DNA of 64,000 nt, taken from Niveispirillum irakense DSM 11586. GTDB taxonomy: Bacteria > Pseudomonadota > Alphaproteobacteria > Azospirillales > Azospirillaceae. The DNA lies in contig NZ_AUCG01000004.1 of assembly GCF_000429645.1 (NCBI RefSeq), positions 33,795-97,794 on the forward strand, given 5' to 3'. The notes beneath the pieces were generated by a model that searched no databases, was not told the origin of the DNA, and was given only the letters and a program-made list of their open reading frames with translations. The translations under genes and the position numbers were made by a program. Below, in pieces: positions 52,430 to 60,917 of this stretch (positions are counted from its first letter, which is position 1; every line of letters begins with the position of its first letter).

Positions 52430-53821
52430 TCAGAGGGACGATGGAGCAGGCCTGACGACCAGGATCGGCGCGTAGGACATGTCCGTGCCGGCGCGGCCAT
52501 CGCTCCCCTGCTGGCCGGGGTAATTGTCCACCCAGGGTTGATAGTGGATATGGTAGATCTCGCCACTCGTGCCGCCCATGCCGCCCCTGCCGCCCGTGCC
52601 GCGAGAGCCGAATCTTCCTGCATCGAAGGTCCATTCGGAGTCGGGGGCCAGGGATGTGTAGAGGACCGTTATCTGCGGACCCAGCGTGGCGGCATTGCCG
52701 CCATTTCCGCCCGGTCCACCGCCCCCCCCCCGGCCGGGAGCGCCCGCCCACAAGGTCGTGCCAAAAGCTGTCCCGGTTTCCGGGTTTGTGATGACTGAGC
52801 AGTAGGGATCGACGACGGCTCCGGCGCCGCCCATTCCACCTATTCCGCCCATTCCACCCTTTCCGCCCATTCCGCCATTTCCGCCGACGAGTTGAACGAG
52901 GATCCTGCCGCTCAACTCGCCGGCCACGACGGTCACCCGCGACGCTCGGCAGTCACCGTTGCCGCCGGAGGTGCCGGGCTGTCCGGAACCGCCGTCGCTG
53001 CCGTGGACGGAGTCGGTTGGATGAAGGAAACATTCATGGATCCCCATAAAATTTAAGCTCTGCCCACCGGTCGCGTCGGCGCCTTTGGCGCCGTCCTGGC
53101 CGGGGCCGCCGTCCTGGCCGGGGGTGCCGTCGATGCCAACCACCTTGATAACGCCCGGCTTCGGTCCTTCGAAAATGAACCGGTCGGCCGTGATGGTTAT
53201 GGGGATGGAAATCTCGATCACGCCTTCGGACTTCACCGTCACGGTTCCGAAAGCCGCCAGCGCGCCCAAGGTCGGGTCCTTTTTCGCATAGGGGCTGTTC
53301 GGCCCGATGATCAGCGGGTTCTCCGCGGTGACGGTGATGTCCTGCGCGGTGGCGACGACCAGCTCGGCCGGGAAGCGCAGCGCGTCAATCAGCGGTTCGT
53401 GGAGCCTGACCCTGTCGCTGTCCCCCATGACATAGGCATGCAGGGCAAGGTCGATCATGTCCCGGTCGGTCGGATGGATTGGGTCACCCAGAGGCTGCCC
53501 GCTGTCGCGGGCGCGGTCGATTGCGGCGTTGGCATCGATCGGGGCCGCCGCCGGGTAACGGATGGTGTCACCGGCTGCGCTCATCGCGCGGACATGCTCA
53601 TCGGGGATTCCGGCCAGCTCCTTCAAATGCCGGACAGATTTGACAATAACGCGCCGGCTGCCGAGCGTGTCCTCCATCGGGTCGCCGGAGATGACCATCG
53701 GCCCCTGATGCGTCTGTGGGCCGAAGCTCCGGCCTTCCACGTCATCCAGTGTATTGCCTATTCTACGCAGCATTGTGCCGAGAAGCGAAACAGGCTCCGA
53801 AGAAGCGTTGCTGAGGCTCAT
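52430..53821 (-). CDS. collagen-like, glycine-rich 463-aa protein, first of the giant operon
   Basis: The N-terminal 220 residues form an ordinary domain with a beta-helix-like end (ELVVATAQDITVTAENPLIIGPN, SIPITITADRFIFEG). Residues 229-253 are collagen-like Gly-x-y (GIDGTPGQDGGPGQDGAKG). Glycine-rich runs follow at 271-335 (GGMGGKGGMGGIGGMGG), 360-378 and 403-420, separated by beta segments with cysteines C264, C291 and C341. No signal peptide. It precedes the lipase-fold gene by 64 bases. Resembles surface or fibre proteins; function unknown. Confidence 0.85.
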   Translation of the reverse strand: MSLSNASSEPVSLLGTMLRRIGNTLDDVEGRSFGPQTHQGPMVISGDPMEDTLGSRRVIVKSVRHLKELAGIPDEHVRAMSAAGDTIRYPAAAPIDANAAIDRARDSGQPLGDPIHPTDRDMIDLALHAYVMGDSDRVRLHEPLIDALRFPAELVVATAQDITVTAENPLIIGPNSPYAKKDPTLGALAAFGTVTVKSEGVIEISIPITITADRFIFEGPKPGVIKVVGIDGTPGQDGGPGQDGAKGADATGGQSLNFMGIHECFLHPTDSVHGSDGGSGQPGTSGGNGDCRASRVTVVAGELSGRILVQLVGGNGGMGGKGGMGGIGGMGGAGAVVDPYCSVITNPETGTAFGTTLWAGAPGRGGGGGPGGNGGNAATLGPQITVLYTSLAPDSEWTFDAGRFGSRGTGGRGGMGGTSGEIYHIHYQPWVDNYPGQQGSDGRAGTDMSYAPILVVRPAPSSL

Positions 53822-53989
53822 GATCCATCCCAGCTGTTTATGGCGTCTTTAAGATATGCAATCGAAGAGAGTATAGGGGTTTTCAAAGAGGGATTGTATG
53901 GAGGCGATCTGACCTGATTCTGATGGAAATCTGACGGATGGCGGGGACGCAGGTCACTCATTGAAAGCCGCTCATCAGCGCGTGCAGAT

Positions 53990-54660
53990 CTCTTCAGAGA
54001 TGGTTGTGGTCAGTAACTTTGCCTGCGGGCGAATGTCGGGCACGGCGGTGTTTGCCAGGACGTTCGCTTTATGATGGGGTGGACCCCGTAGAGGCCATGA
54101 AAGGTTGTGCTGTCCGCGGCCCGCAGTCGGCCTGCACCATCCGTCTCAAGCCCAAGACGCAACGGATCGGGCAGACACAGCCCCTGATCGAGGAGACGGC
54201 ACAGCAGCAAGTCCTGTGCGCGCAATATCACCGTCCGGTCCGACGCAGTTGATGGCGTGAGCGAAATGGGCAGTTTCATTATTCGCGTGACCCCGCCGCC
54301 GGTATCGCAGCAGCGGCGATGTCCCGTCACTATCCAGGTCAAGTATCCGTCCCGCCACCACGGACAAGCGTTGCTGATCCATCATTTCCTGAACGCGCCC
54401 GGCAATGGTGGCGGCCAGCCGATGGCGATGGACATCCCACCAGGGCCGCAGGTGACGGATGAAACGCTGGCGTGTTTTGGCTGGCAGGTTCTGCCAGTAT
54501 TTGGCTGTACCTGCACGCAGAGTGTCGATCACCTCGTGCCAGCCACCGCTTGGCGAGCGATGGCGAAAGGGTGGGAAGGGGCAGCGGCGGTTCGGCGGTA
54601 CTTTCGCGCCGACGCTGCGGTTGTAGAGACGAGGACTTCGATCGGATGCATGTCAGGTGA
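53990..54660 (-). pseudogene. decayed FAD/NAD(P)-binding protein (YdhS-like), C-terminal part
   Basis: The minus strand reads GGWHEVIDTLRAG, KTRQRFIRHLRPWWDVHRHRLA and INCVGPDGDIART in one frame. After a shift near 54221 it continues as QDLLLCRLLDQGLCLPDPLRLG with LETDGAGRL and STTFHGLYGV. A second shift near 54055 leads to AVPDIRPQAKLL. These are the blocks of the FAD/NAD(P)-binding protein family with YdhS. The N-terminal FAD-binding half is missing. It fills the gap between the giant operon and the Rhs immunity gene. Confidence 0.82.
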
Positions 54661-54695
54661 TGAAGAGGGTAACTTTCAGCTTATTGGGTCCACTT

Positions 54696-55190
54696 CTATT
54701 TTAATGGCTTTGTAAAAACCGTCACGAGATCCACTTGGTTTCTTTCATTGAATTGAATGTTCAGAATATCTTCTTCGATTTCATACTTTATCCATGCAGG
54801 CGCATTTTTCTTCAAAAGCTTGATATATCCACCCCCGCCTTTGTCATGGGGCATGCCTAATTTCTTGACAACTTCATCCTCGCTATCGCCGAAACGGACG
54901 CCTTCAGGCAGTTCACCCTGATACTGGCTATTGGCCTCATAGCCGTTGGAATAGAAATGGATAGCATTGACATAAAGATCATTTTCACCTCCGGGAGGAT
55001 AGGATTGCACAATCCAGGGGGCTTCCTTGAACATGATGGCAACCCCATATTCCCGGAACTGCACAAAGCCGACATGGGCCGAATGGGTCGCGCCATTGTC
55101 GGAGTTTCGGACCAGTTCCTGTATCTCCGGTTCCCCTATATTCTTGCGCAGAAGATTTCGCATTCGATTAAAGTTGAAATCCGTTGACAT
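54696..55190 (-). CDS. candidate immunity protein for the Rhs toxin
   Basis: 164 residues, soluble, with no signal peptide, so it acts in the cytoplasm. It begins directly after the Rhs stop codon with no gap, the classic place for a cognate immunity gene. The sequence has an N-terminal helix with LLRKNIGEPEIQELVRN and a beta-rich end (WIKYEIEEDILNIQFNERNQV) with GDSEDEVVKKLGMP between. It is less GC-rich than the Rhs core, as often seen for swapped toxin/immunity ends. No named family was recognised. Confidence 0.82.
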   Translation of the reverse strand: MSTDFNFNRMRNLLRKNIGEPEIQELVRNSDNGATHSAHVGFVQFREYGVAIMFKEAPWIVQSYPPGGENDLYVNAIHFYSNGYEANSQYQGELPEGVRFGDSEDEVVKKLGMPHDKGGGGYIKLLKKNAPAWIKYEIEEDILNIQFNERNQVDLVTVFTKPLK

Positions 55191-58100
55191 CTATAATCCC
55201 CCAGAGAGTTCTCTGATCTTGGCGGCGGCTGCTTCCGCCGCGGCCTTGTTTTCGATACTTGCACCATCGATCATCGCTTGGGAATCACGAACGGCGGCTC
55301 CTTGTGGGTTAAGCGCATCCCCCTGAATCTGGGCCGGGGTATTTCTGCCACCAAATGTGGGGCTTTGCTGGCGATGCCAATCCTGCGGCACGGCGACGGC
55401 GGTTCCCTCATCCCGGACCTGGATAATCTCTTGAGGTGTCAAGGGGCGCCCCAATGCTGCTTCTGTCCGGGCCACATTGGATGCATGCGAGGGCTGATGG
55501 TCAAGGTCCAGTTTGTCGCCGGTTAGCGACCGATTGCGGAGGTTCTTATAGGTATCGACCTCATAGGGATCGACCCCTTTGCCATCCACATCGCAACTAA
55601 GACCCAGCGGATCGACCCAGCTTATCGGGTTTGGCGCATAGGCGGCAAGGTTGGTGCCGCCGACCAGCCGGATGGGGTCTTGTGTGGTGAAGCAGCCTTC
55701 ATTGGGCGCGTAGTACCGGTGGCGGTTATAGTGCAGTCCTGTTTCGGTATCGTGGTACTGCCCCTGGAAGCGCAGGGGATTCTCAACATGCGCCACGTGT
55801 AATTTTGCCACCGTTCCCCAGGCCCGATACTCCCCCGACCAGACCAGTTCACCATTGTCATTGGTCAGTTCCTGCGGCGTGCCCAGATGGTCGAGATGGT
55901 AGTGAAAGGCTTGGGCTGGCTGTAAGAGCTCCGTGCGGCGTAGCTGCGCCAGCGGCCGGAAGCTGCCTGGCTCGTGCAGATAGAGCACAGCCAGAGGATC
56001 TCCGCTCGGCTGATCCGTCGCATGCGGAGTGCTTTCGGCCAGCAGGACATCGCCGTCCCAGAGAAAATCTGTGCGCCGCCAGGCCGGCTTTTCCCCGGTG
56101 CCAGGGGAGGGGGCATTGTCATCATTGGCGCCTGCCGGCGGCAGGTGCGCGCTCTCCTTCCATAGCCGCCGCCCGAAAGCGTCATACCCATAGCGCGACA
56201 ATATCCGTCCGCGTCGATCCGACCGCTCCGCCGCGACCATCCTGTTGTTGGCGTCATAGGCGTAACGCAGTGCCACCGCGCCGCCCGCCGCCCGCCATTC
56301 CCGCACCCGGTTGCCCCAGGCGTCATATTGAAACTTGGCATCGCCATGCACCAGCAGCCGGTCGCCCTTTGCCTCCCCGCCCCAGAACGCCGCATCGGGG
56401 CCGGAGGCCAGTATGTTGCCGGCGGGATCGGGGACAAAGCCTTCCGGGTTGGTGCCCTCCACCGCCAGAAGCCGGTCGCAGGCATCATAGCGGTAGCGGC
56501 GAACCCCACGCCTGGCATCCTCGACGGCCACCAGACTGTCGGCGCCGTCATAGCCATAGGCGCGGGTGAACAATACGGCACCGCCGCGTCGCACCCCTTC
56601 CTGCCGGATCAGGCGGCCCTGCGGGTCAAAATCCTGGCGTTGCAGTAGACTGCCGGCTTGCCGGCCGATCTCGCGGCCCGCGGCATCGCGCTGGAAACGC
56701 GCCAGATCCCGTCCATCCAGACCGACGGCGGCAGGCAGCCCATCCTCGCCCCAGGTCAGATCGATCCGGCGTCCGTCCGGCAACAGCGTCGCAATCCGCC
56801 GCCCACGCACATCATGCTGATGCTGGATGGCCAGCGCCCCCTGGCGCTCCACCATCAGTTGCCCGTCGGCGTCATAGGCGAACAGGGTTGTGTGATCCGG
56901 CGTCTCCGCCGCCAGCAGCCGGCCCACCGGGTCATACCGGTAACGATGGAAACGCCCATCGGCGAAACTGGCCTCCAGCAGCCGGCCCAGCCTGTCGCGG
57001 CTGTAACGGGTGGTCCTGCCCTGATCCGTGCGCTCCACCACGTAGCCGCCAGCATCTCGGCGATATTCGATCAGCCGACCGTCGAAGCCGGTCTCCGTCA
57101 TCAATCGGCCGACCGGATCGTAGTCCAGCCGGTAGCGCTCACCTTTTGCGTTGGTCAGGCCTGTAAGGTTCAGTTCGCTATCGTAATGATAGCGGAAGCC
57201 AGAACCGTCGGCGGCGATCCGTTCAAGGGGATAAGGCAGCCCGTCATAGCGCCAGCGCGTTACCCGCCCCAACGGATCCCTGTGGCGGGTGACACGATCC
57301 TCTGCGTCGTATTCCAGTTCCACCGTGCCACCGTCGGGCCGATGCACGGTGACCGGGTTGCCATTAGCATCCAGGCTGAGACGTAGCGGCGCATCGGTAC
57401 CGCGTTGGGCGGAGATGACGCGGCCCAGCGCATCATGCTCGTACTGGCGGTAAGGGCCTTTCTCCGTCGCTTCGGCCAGTAGCTCACCGCTGCCCGACCA
57501 GGTAAAGCGCTGCAAGATGCCGAGCGCGTCACGGATGATCAGGGGCAGCCCGCGCCCGTCGCGCAGATATTGCCTGCTATTGCCTGAGGGCGCGATATGC
57601 TGCGCCAGATTGCCACGCGTATCATAGGTGAAGCGGTGAGTGGCGCCATCGCCCTCCACCACCTGGACGGGGCTGCCAGTGTCCGGACGGGCCGGATTGT
57701 CTCCGACCTTCACGCCATAGGTGAGTTTCAGCGCGGCACCGCTGGCATCCACCCGCTCCACCAGGCGGCCCCAGCCGTCATAGGTCATGCGCAAGGTGGT
57801 GCCATCCGGCCCCGTTACCGACAGAAGGTGGCCGGCACGGTCGTAGTCATAGCGTGTGACCCCACCCAGGGGATCGATCTCCTGCTCAATCAGGCCGACC
57901 GGGTTCCAGCGATAGAGGCTGCGCGCCCCGCGCCCCGTGACCACGTCGGTGGTCCTCGCCTCGGTGTCATAGCGCAGCCGGGCGTAATAGAGACCGTTAT
58001 CCCCCCAGGTCTCCACACAGCGTGAGGCCCGTCCGCGGGCGATATCATCCCAGACGAACCGGAAGCAAAGCCCGCCGCGGCGCACCTCTTCCACCAGCAG

Positions 58101-59534
58101 GTGATTGTCGTAGCGGTAATACCAGGCATTGCCGCGGGCATCGGCAGCTTTCACCAGATCGCCGGCTTCGTCATAGTGGTAGGTGACCAGCCGCATCGAC
58201 CGGGGTCGGCCCTCTTCATCCGGCCCATCCGGATGCGGGGCGTCGATGGCGGTGATGCGGCCGGCAGCGTCCGTTTCCACCGCATAATCACGGCCAGCGC
58301 TGTCACGGATCGCCAGCAGCCGTCCGCCGGGCCCGCGCGATAGCTGAATCTGATTACCATTGGCGTCGGTCACCGCCACCAGATGGTGCAGGCCGCTATC
58401 ACCATCATGTGCGCTGAAGCCATGGTTGTTGCCGAAATAGTCGGCCAGCCACCAGCGGTGCCCGTCGGTATGCAGCAGCAGCCGTTCAACGCTGTTCAGC
58501 GTGGGCTTGCCCGGTGCCGGGTCATCGAAGAAGGCCAAGCGTCCGTCGCCCAGCCGCGCGGCCCAGCCGCCGCCATCTGTCCAGCGATAGAGCGCCATGT
58601 CATAAGGATGGTGCCAGCCCGATCCCAACTCCCCCTTATGGGTGGAACTGGACATCCAGATCCGTGCCCAACCGAGGGGCAGGGGGCCTTGCACCTCGAA
58701 ATCCATCGCCTCGGTGAACAACTCACCCGTGGCAACATCAACGGGATGACCCGCGGTCTTGCGATAGCCGAACTTGCCGCCGGCGAAGCCGCCGACGCTG
58801 GCGCCCAGCGCCTCGCCGATGATGCGCCCGCGCTCCCCGCCGACGGCTTCCCCGACATTGCCGCCGACATAGCCGCCGGCCATGCCGCCCGCCATACCCC
58901 CCACAACGGTACCGCCGAATTGCACAAGGCCGCACAGTCCCCGCGCGATAAAGGCTGCGCCCGCCCCGGCACCCAGACCCATGATCGATCCGGCGGCAAT
59001 CAGGAATTCCGCCGCGCCCACCATCCATTCCGGCACTTCGCTGTCGATGGGCAGGTAATTGCCCGGCTCCCGCCCGATGAACACGTCGGGAGAGCCGGCA
59101 GCGATTACCCCATCGCATTCCAGCTTGTCCTTGATGCGGGCGGCGGGGTTGCCATTGATGATGACGGTGCGGCTGCCCTGGGCGATGCGTTGGGGTGTGG
59201 GGCCGTGGTCGGTGCATTTCCCCTTGTCGATGATGGCGCGTGCCGCTGCCTTGCCATTGATGATGACGTCGTCGGAACAACCGGGGGCGATCTCACCGGC
59301 CGCATGGGTGAAGGTGCTACCCAGCGCCTTGCCCAGCAGGGCGCCACTCCCGGTCGCCGCCATCACCCCGCCCACAGCCCCGACTACGGCCAGCGCCGCA
59401 CCGCCGGTGCCCACCACCGCGACCACGGCAACGGCGGCGGCCAGCCCGATGGCGGCGCCGACCAGGAAGCCGGCCATGGCGCTGGTATGCTCAATCGGGT
59501 CGCCCACGCGGGCGGCGTTGAATTCGCCGTCCAT
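55191..59534 (-). CDS. PAAR-Rhs T6SS effector with C-terminal DHQPS-type toxin domain
   Basis: 1447 residues. Residues 20-70 contain glycine-zipper hydrophobic helices, 75-155 a PAAR-like domain (CSDDVIINGKAAARA to GSPDVFIGREPGN), 160-260 a second hydrophobic Gly-rich region, and about 265-1312 the YD-repeat shell (many YDxxGR repeats) ending in the hallmark DPIRLVGG, NPISWVDPLGL. The remaining 135 residues (1313-1447) are the toxin: KLDLDHQPSHASNVAR with D1345 and H1346, and AVPQDWHRQQSPTFGGRNTP. The DHxPS form resembles HNH-type or similar nuclease toxins of Rhs proteins. The Eag-type chaperone gene lies upstream and the immunity gene downstream. Confidence 0.93.
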   Translation of the reverse strand: MDGEFNAARVGDPIEHTSAMAGFLVGAAIGLAAAVAVVAVVGTGGAALAVVGAVGGVMAATGSGALLGKALGSTFTHAAGEIAPGCSDDVIINGKAAARAIIDKGKCTDHGPTPQRIAQGSRTVIINGNPAARIKDKLECDGVIAAGSPDVFIGREPGNYLPIDSEVPEWMVGAAEFLIAAGSIMGLGAGAGAAFIARGLCGLVQFGGTVVGGMAGGMAGGYVGGNVGEAVGGERGRIIGEALGASVGGFAGGKFGYRKTAGHPVDVATGELFTEAMDFEVQGPLPLGWARIWMSSSTHKGELGSGWHHPYDMALYRWTDGGGWAARLGDGRLAFFDDPAPGKPTLNSVERLLLHTDGHRWWLADYFGNNHGFSAHDGDSGLHHLVAVTDANGNQIQLSRGPGGRLLAIRDSAGRDYAVETDAAGRITAIDAPHPDGPDEEGRPRSMRLVTYHYDEAGDLVKAADARGNAWYYRYDNHLLVEEVRRGGLCFRFVWDDIARGRASRCVETWGDNGLYYARLRYDTEARTTDVVTGRGARSLYRWNPVGLIEQEIDPLGGVTRYDYDRAGHLLSVTGPDGTTLRMTYDGWGRLVERVDASGAALKLTYGVKVGDNPARPDTGSPVQVVEGDGATHRFTYDTRGNLAQHIAPSGNSRQYLRDGRGLPLIIRDALGILQRFTWSGSGELLAEATEKGPYRQYEHDALGRVISAQRGTDAPLRLSLDANGNPVTVHRPDGGTVELEYDAEDRVTRHRDPLGRVTRWRYDGLPYPLERIAADGSGFRYHYDSELNLTGLTNAKGERYRLDYDPVGRLMTETGFDGRLIEYRRDAGGYVVERTDQGRTTRYSRDRLGRLLEASFADGRFHRYRYDPVGRLLAAETPDHTTLFAYDADGQLMVERQGALAIQHQHDVRGRRIATLLPDGRRIDLTWGEDGLPAAVGLDGRDLARFQRDAAGREIGRQAGSLLQRQDFDPQGRLIRQEGVRRGGAVLFTRAYGYDGADSLVAVEDARRGVRRYRYDACDRLLAVEGTNPEGFVPDPAGNILASGPDAAFWGGEAKGDRLLVHGDAKFQYDAWGNRVREWRAAGGAVALRYAYDANNRMVAAERSDRRGRILSRYGYDAFGRRLWKESAHLPPAGANDDNAPSPGTGEKPAWRRTDFLWDGDVLLAESTPHATDQPSGDPLAVLYLHEPGSFRPLAQLRRTELLQPAQAFHYHLDHLGTPQELTNDNGELVWSGEYRAWGTVAKLHVAHVENPLRFQGQYHDTETGLHYNRHRYYAPNEGCFTTQDPIRLVGGTNLAAYAPNPISWVDPLGLSCDVDGKGVDPYEVDTYKNLRNRSLTGDKLDLDHQPSHASNVARTEAALGRPLTPQEIIQVRDEGTAVAVPQDWHRQQSPTFGGRNTPAQIQGDALNPQGAAVRDSQAMIDGASIENKAAAEAAAAKIRELSGGL

Positions 59535-59577
59535 AGCTCAGCGTCTCCGGGTTGTCGGCGGGATCATGGGGAAGGGC

Positions 59578-60027
59578 TCAGGCGGTCGCTTCAGGCGTTG
59601 GCCAGGCGAAGCTGTTCAGCATGATGAGGAACTGTTTCTCCGCCTCGGGGAAGCGGTCGGCCGGGGCGGTATTGACAATGGAGATGACGCGCCCATCGGC
59701 CAGAAGGCTGTAAAGCTGGCGCTGCTTGACGATGCCGGCCCCGGCATTCCACCTGAAAACTATCTCCACGGCCGGCCGGCCGGCCAGCATGACATCGCGG
59801 CGCAGCTCAAGCTGGAAACCCTGAGCCCTGCCGGACAGATCTTTCATCTGCCGGTTCACATAGGCGCCCACCGCCTCGCCCGCGTGCGGTCGGTCATAGG
59901 CGATCATGATGTTGGGGGCCACCGGCCCGCTATTATCCGCCGGTGCCGCCCAGGCGATCATCGACCGGTCGGTCCAATCGTCCGGAACCTGGAAGGAGAA
60001 GTCGCGGGTACGGCAGGTCTGGGGCAT
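59578..60027 (-). CDS. Eag-type (DUF1795/DcrB fold) T6SS effector chaperone
   Basis: 149 residues with the DcrB fold: CRTRDFSFQVPDDWTDRSMIAW, a beta-rich middle (GFQLELRRDVMLAGRPAVEIVFRW) and AEKQFLIMLNSFAWP at the end. Eag chaperones shield the N-terminal transmembrane helices of PAAR-Rhs effectors and load them on VgrG; the next gene is exactly such an effector with hydrophobic zippers. No signal peptide, in line with a cytoplasmic chaperone. Confidence 0.88.
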   Translation of the reverse strand: MPQTCRTRDFSFQVPDDWTDRSMIAWAAPADNSGPVAPNIMIAYDRPHAGEAVGAYVNRQMKDLSGRAQGFQLELRRDVMLAGRPAVEIVFRWNAGAGIVKQRQLYSLLADGRVISIVNTAPADRFPEAEKQFLIMLNSFAWPTPEATA

Positions 60028-60058
60028 TTATGACATCCTGACGGGTGGGAAATGGGTA

Positions 60059-60733
60059 TCAAAGCGGCTGCTTCAACGCCTTTGCGACGGTGACTGCCTT
60101 ATCCACCGGCTGGCTGCCGGTGGCGGGCATGGCGGCGATCAGGCTGTCGGCCTTCGGCATCTGACCGGCCAGCACCTGTTGTGCGATGGCACCGGCAGCG
60201 GATGGGTTGGTGCCACCGGGAAGGGCACCGCTGACAGCGGGCAGCATGTTCTGTGCGGCGGATGCAAGCTGTGCCGCATCGCGCAACGGTTTGGCGGCCG
60301 CGTCGCCGGCAAGCGCATTGCCAGCCTGGGAGAGGCCCTGTGAGAAAGCACTCTGGGAGAGATTCTCCGGCAGGCCCTGGGCGAGGGAGGACACCATCCC
60401 CGCACCGGGCGCTCCCTCGCCCGCTAGGGATGCGGCAGCATTGGCCAACGTACCCGGCAAGGCACCAGCACCGGGGATCAAGCCGCTGGCGGCGGCACCG
60501 GCCGCATTGGCCATGGCGCCGGTCAGTGCACCTGCGGGTGCCTGGGCCCCGGCACCCAATGTCTGGGCCAGATTGGCACCGGCGCTGAGCAATTGTCCGG
60601 CTGGCCCGGGCAGAGCCTTCGCTGCCATCTGGGCTAGGCCGCCCGGCGTCATCATCTCCAACGGCTTGAAGGGAGGGATGCCTAGATTGGAACCGATGGC
60701 ACCGGGTTGGAACAGATTGGCGAAGATCGACAT
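60059..60733 (-). CDS. Ala/Gly-rich 224-aa protein in the Rhs locus
   Basis: Not recognised. After a short start (MSIFANLFQPGAIGSNLGIPPF) the chain is almost wholly Ala, Gly, Leu, Pro and Ser in helix-forming stretches such as GGLAQMAAKALPGPAGQLLSAG. There are no charged clusters or cysteines. It lies between the membrane protein and the chaperone in the T6SS locus. It might be an adaptor, a second effector or a linker protein; no catalytic motif is visible. Confidence 0.75.
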   Translation of the reverse strand: MSIFANLFQPGAIGSNLGIPPFKPLEMMTPGGLAQMAAKALPGPAGQLLSAGANLAQTLGAGAQAPAGALTGAMANAAGAAASGLIPGAGALPGTLANAAASLAGEGAPGAGMVSSLAQGLPENLSQSAFSQGLSQAGNALAGDAAAKPLRDAAQLASAAQNMLPAVSGALPGGTNPSAAGAIAQQVLAGQMPKADSLIAAMPATGSQPVDKAVTVAKALKQPL

Positions 60734-60917
60734 TCGCGGAGCCTCTGTTGGGGGCGCGGATAGATGGCAATAATCCTGTCGCGGGCGCTACCCGCTATTG
60801 AATTTTTACCCGAACTGTACGGGCGCGCGGGACCGATCAATCGGTGAAGCTGTTGGTGATAAAGGGGTGTTTCCTTGAGGATGAAGGGGAGGGAGGGGTA
60901 GCCCGTCCGGCTGCGGA

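Noticed and set aside
52800..52900. Short tandem CCCATTCCACC-type repeats
   Set aside because: They encode GGMGG runs in the collagen-like protein, so they are coding low-complexity sequence.
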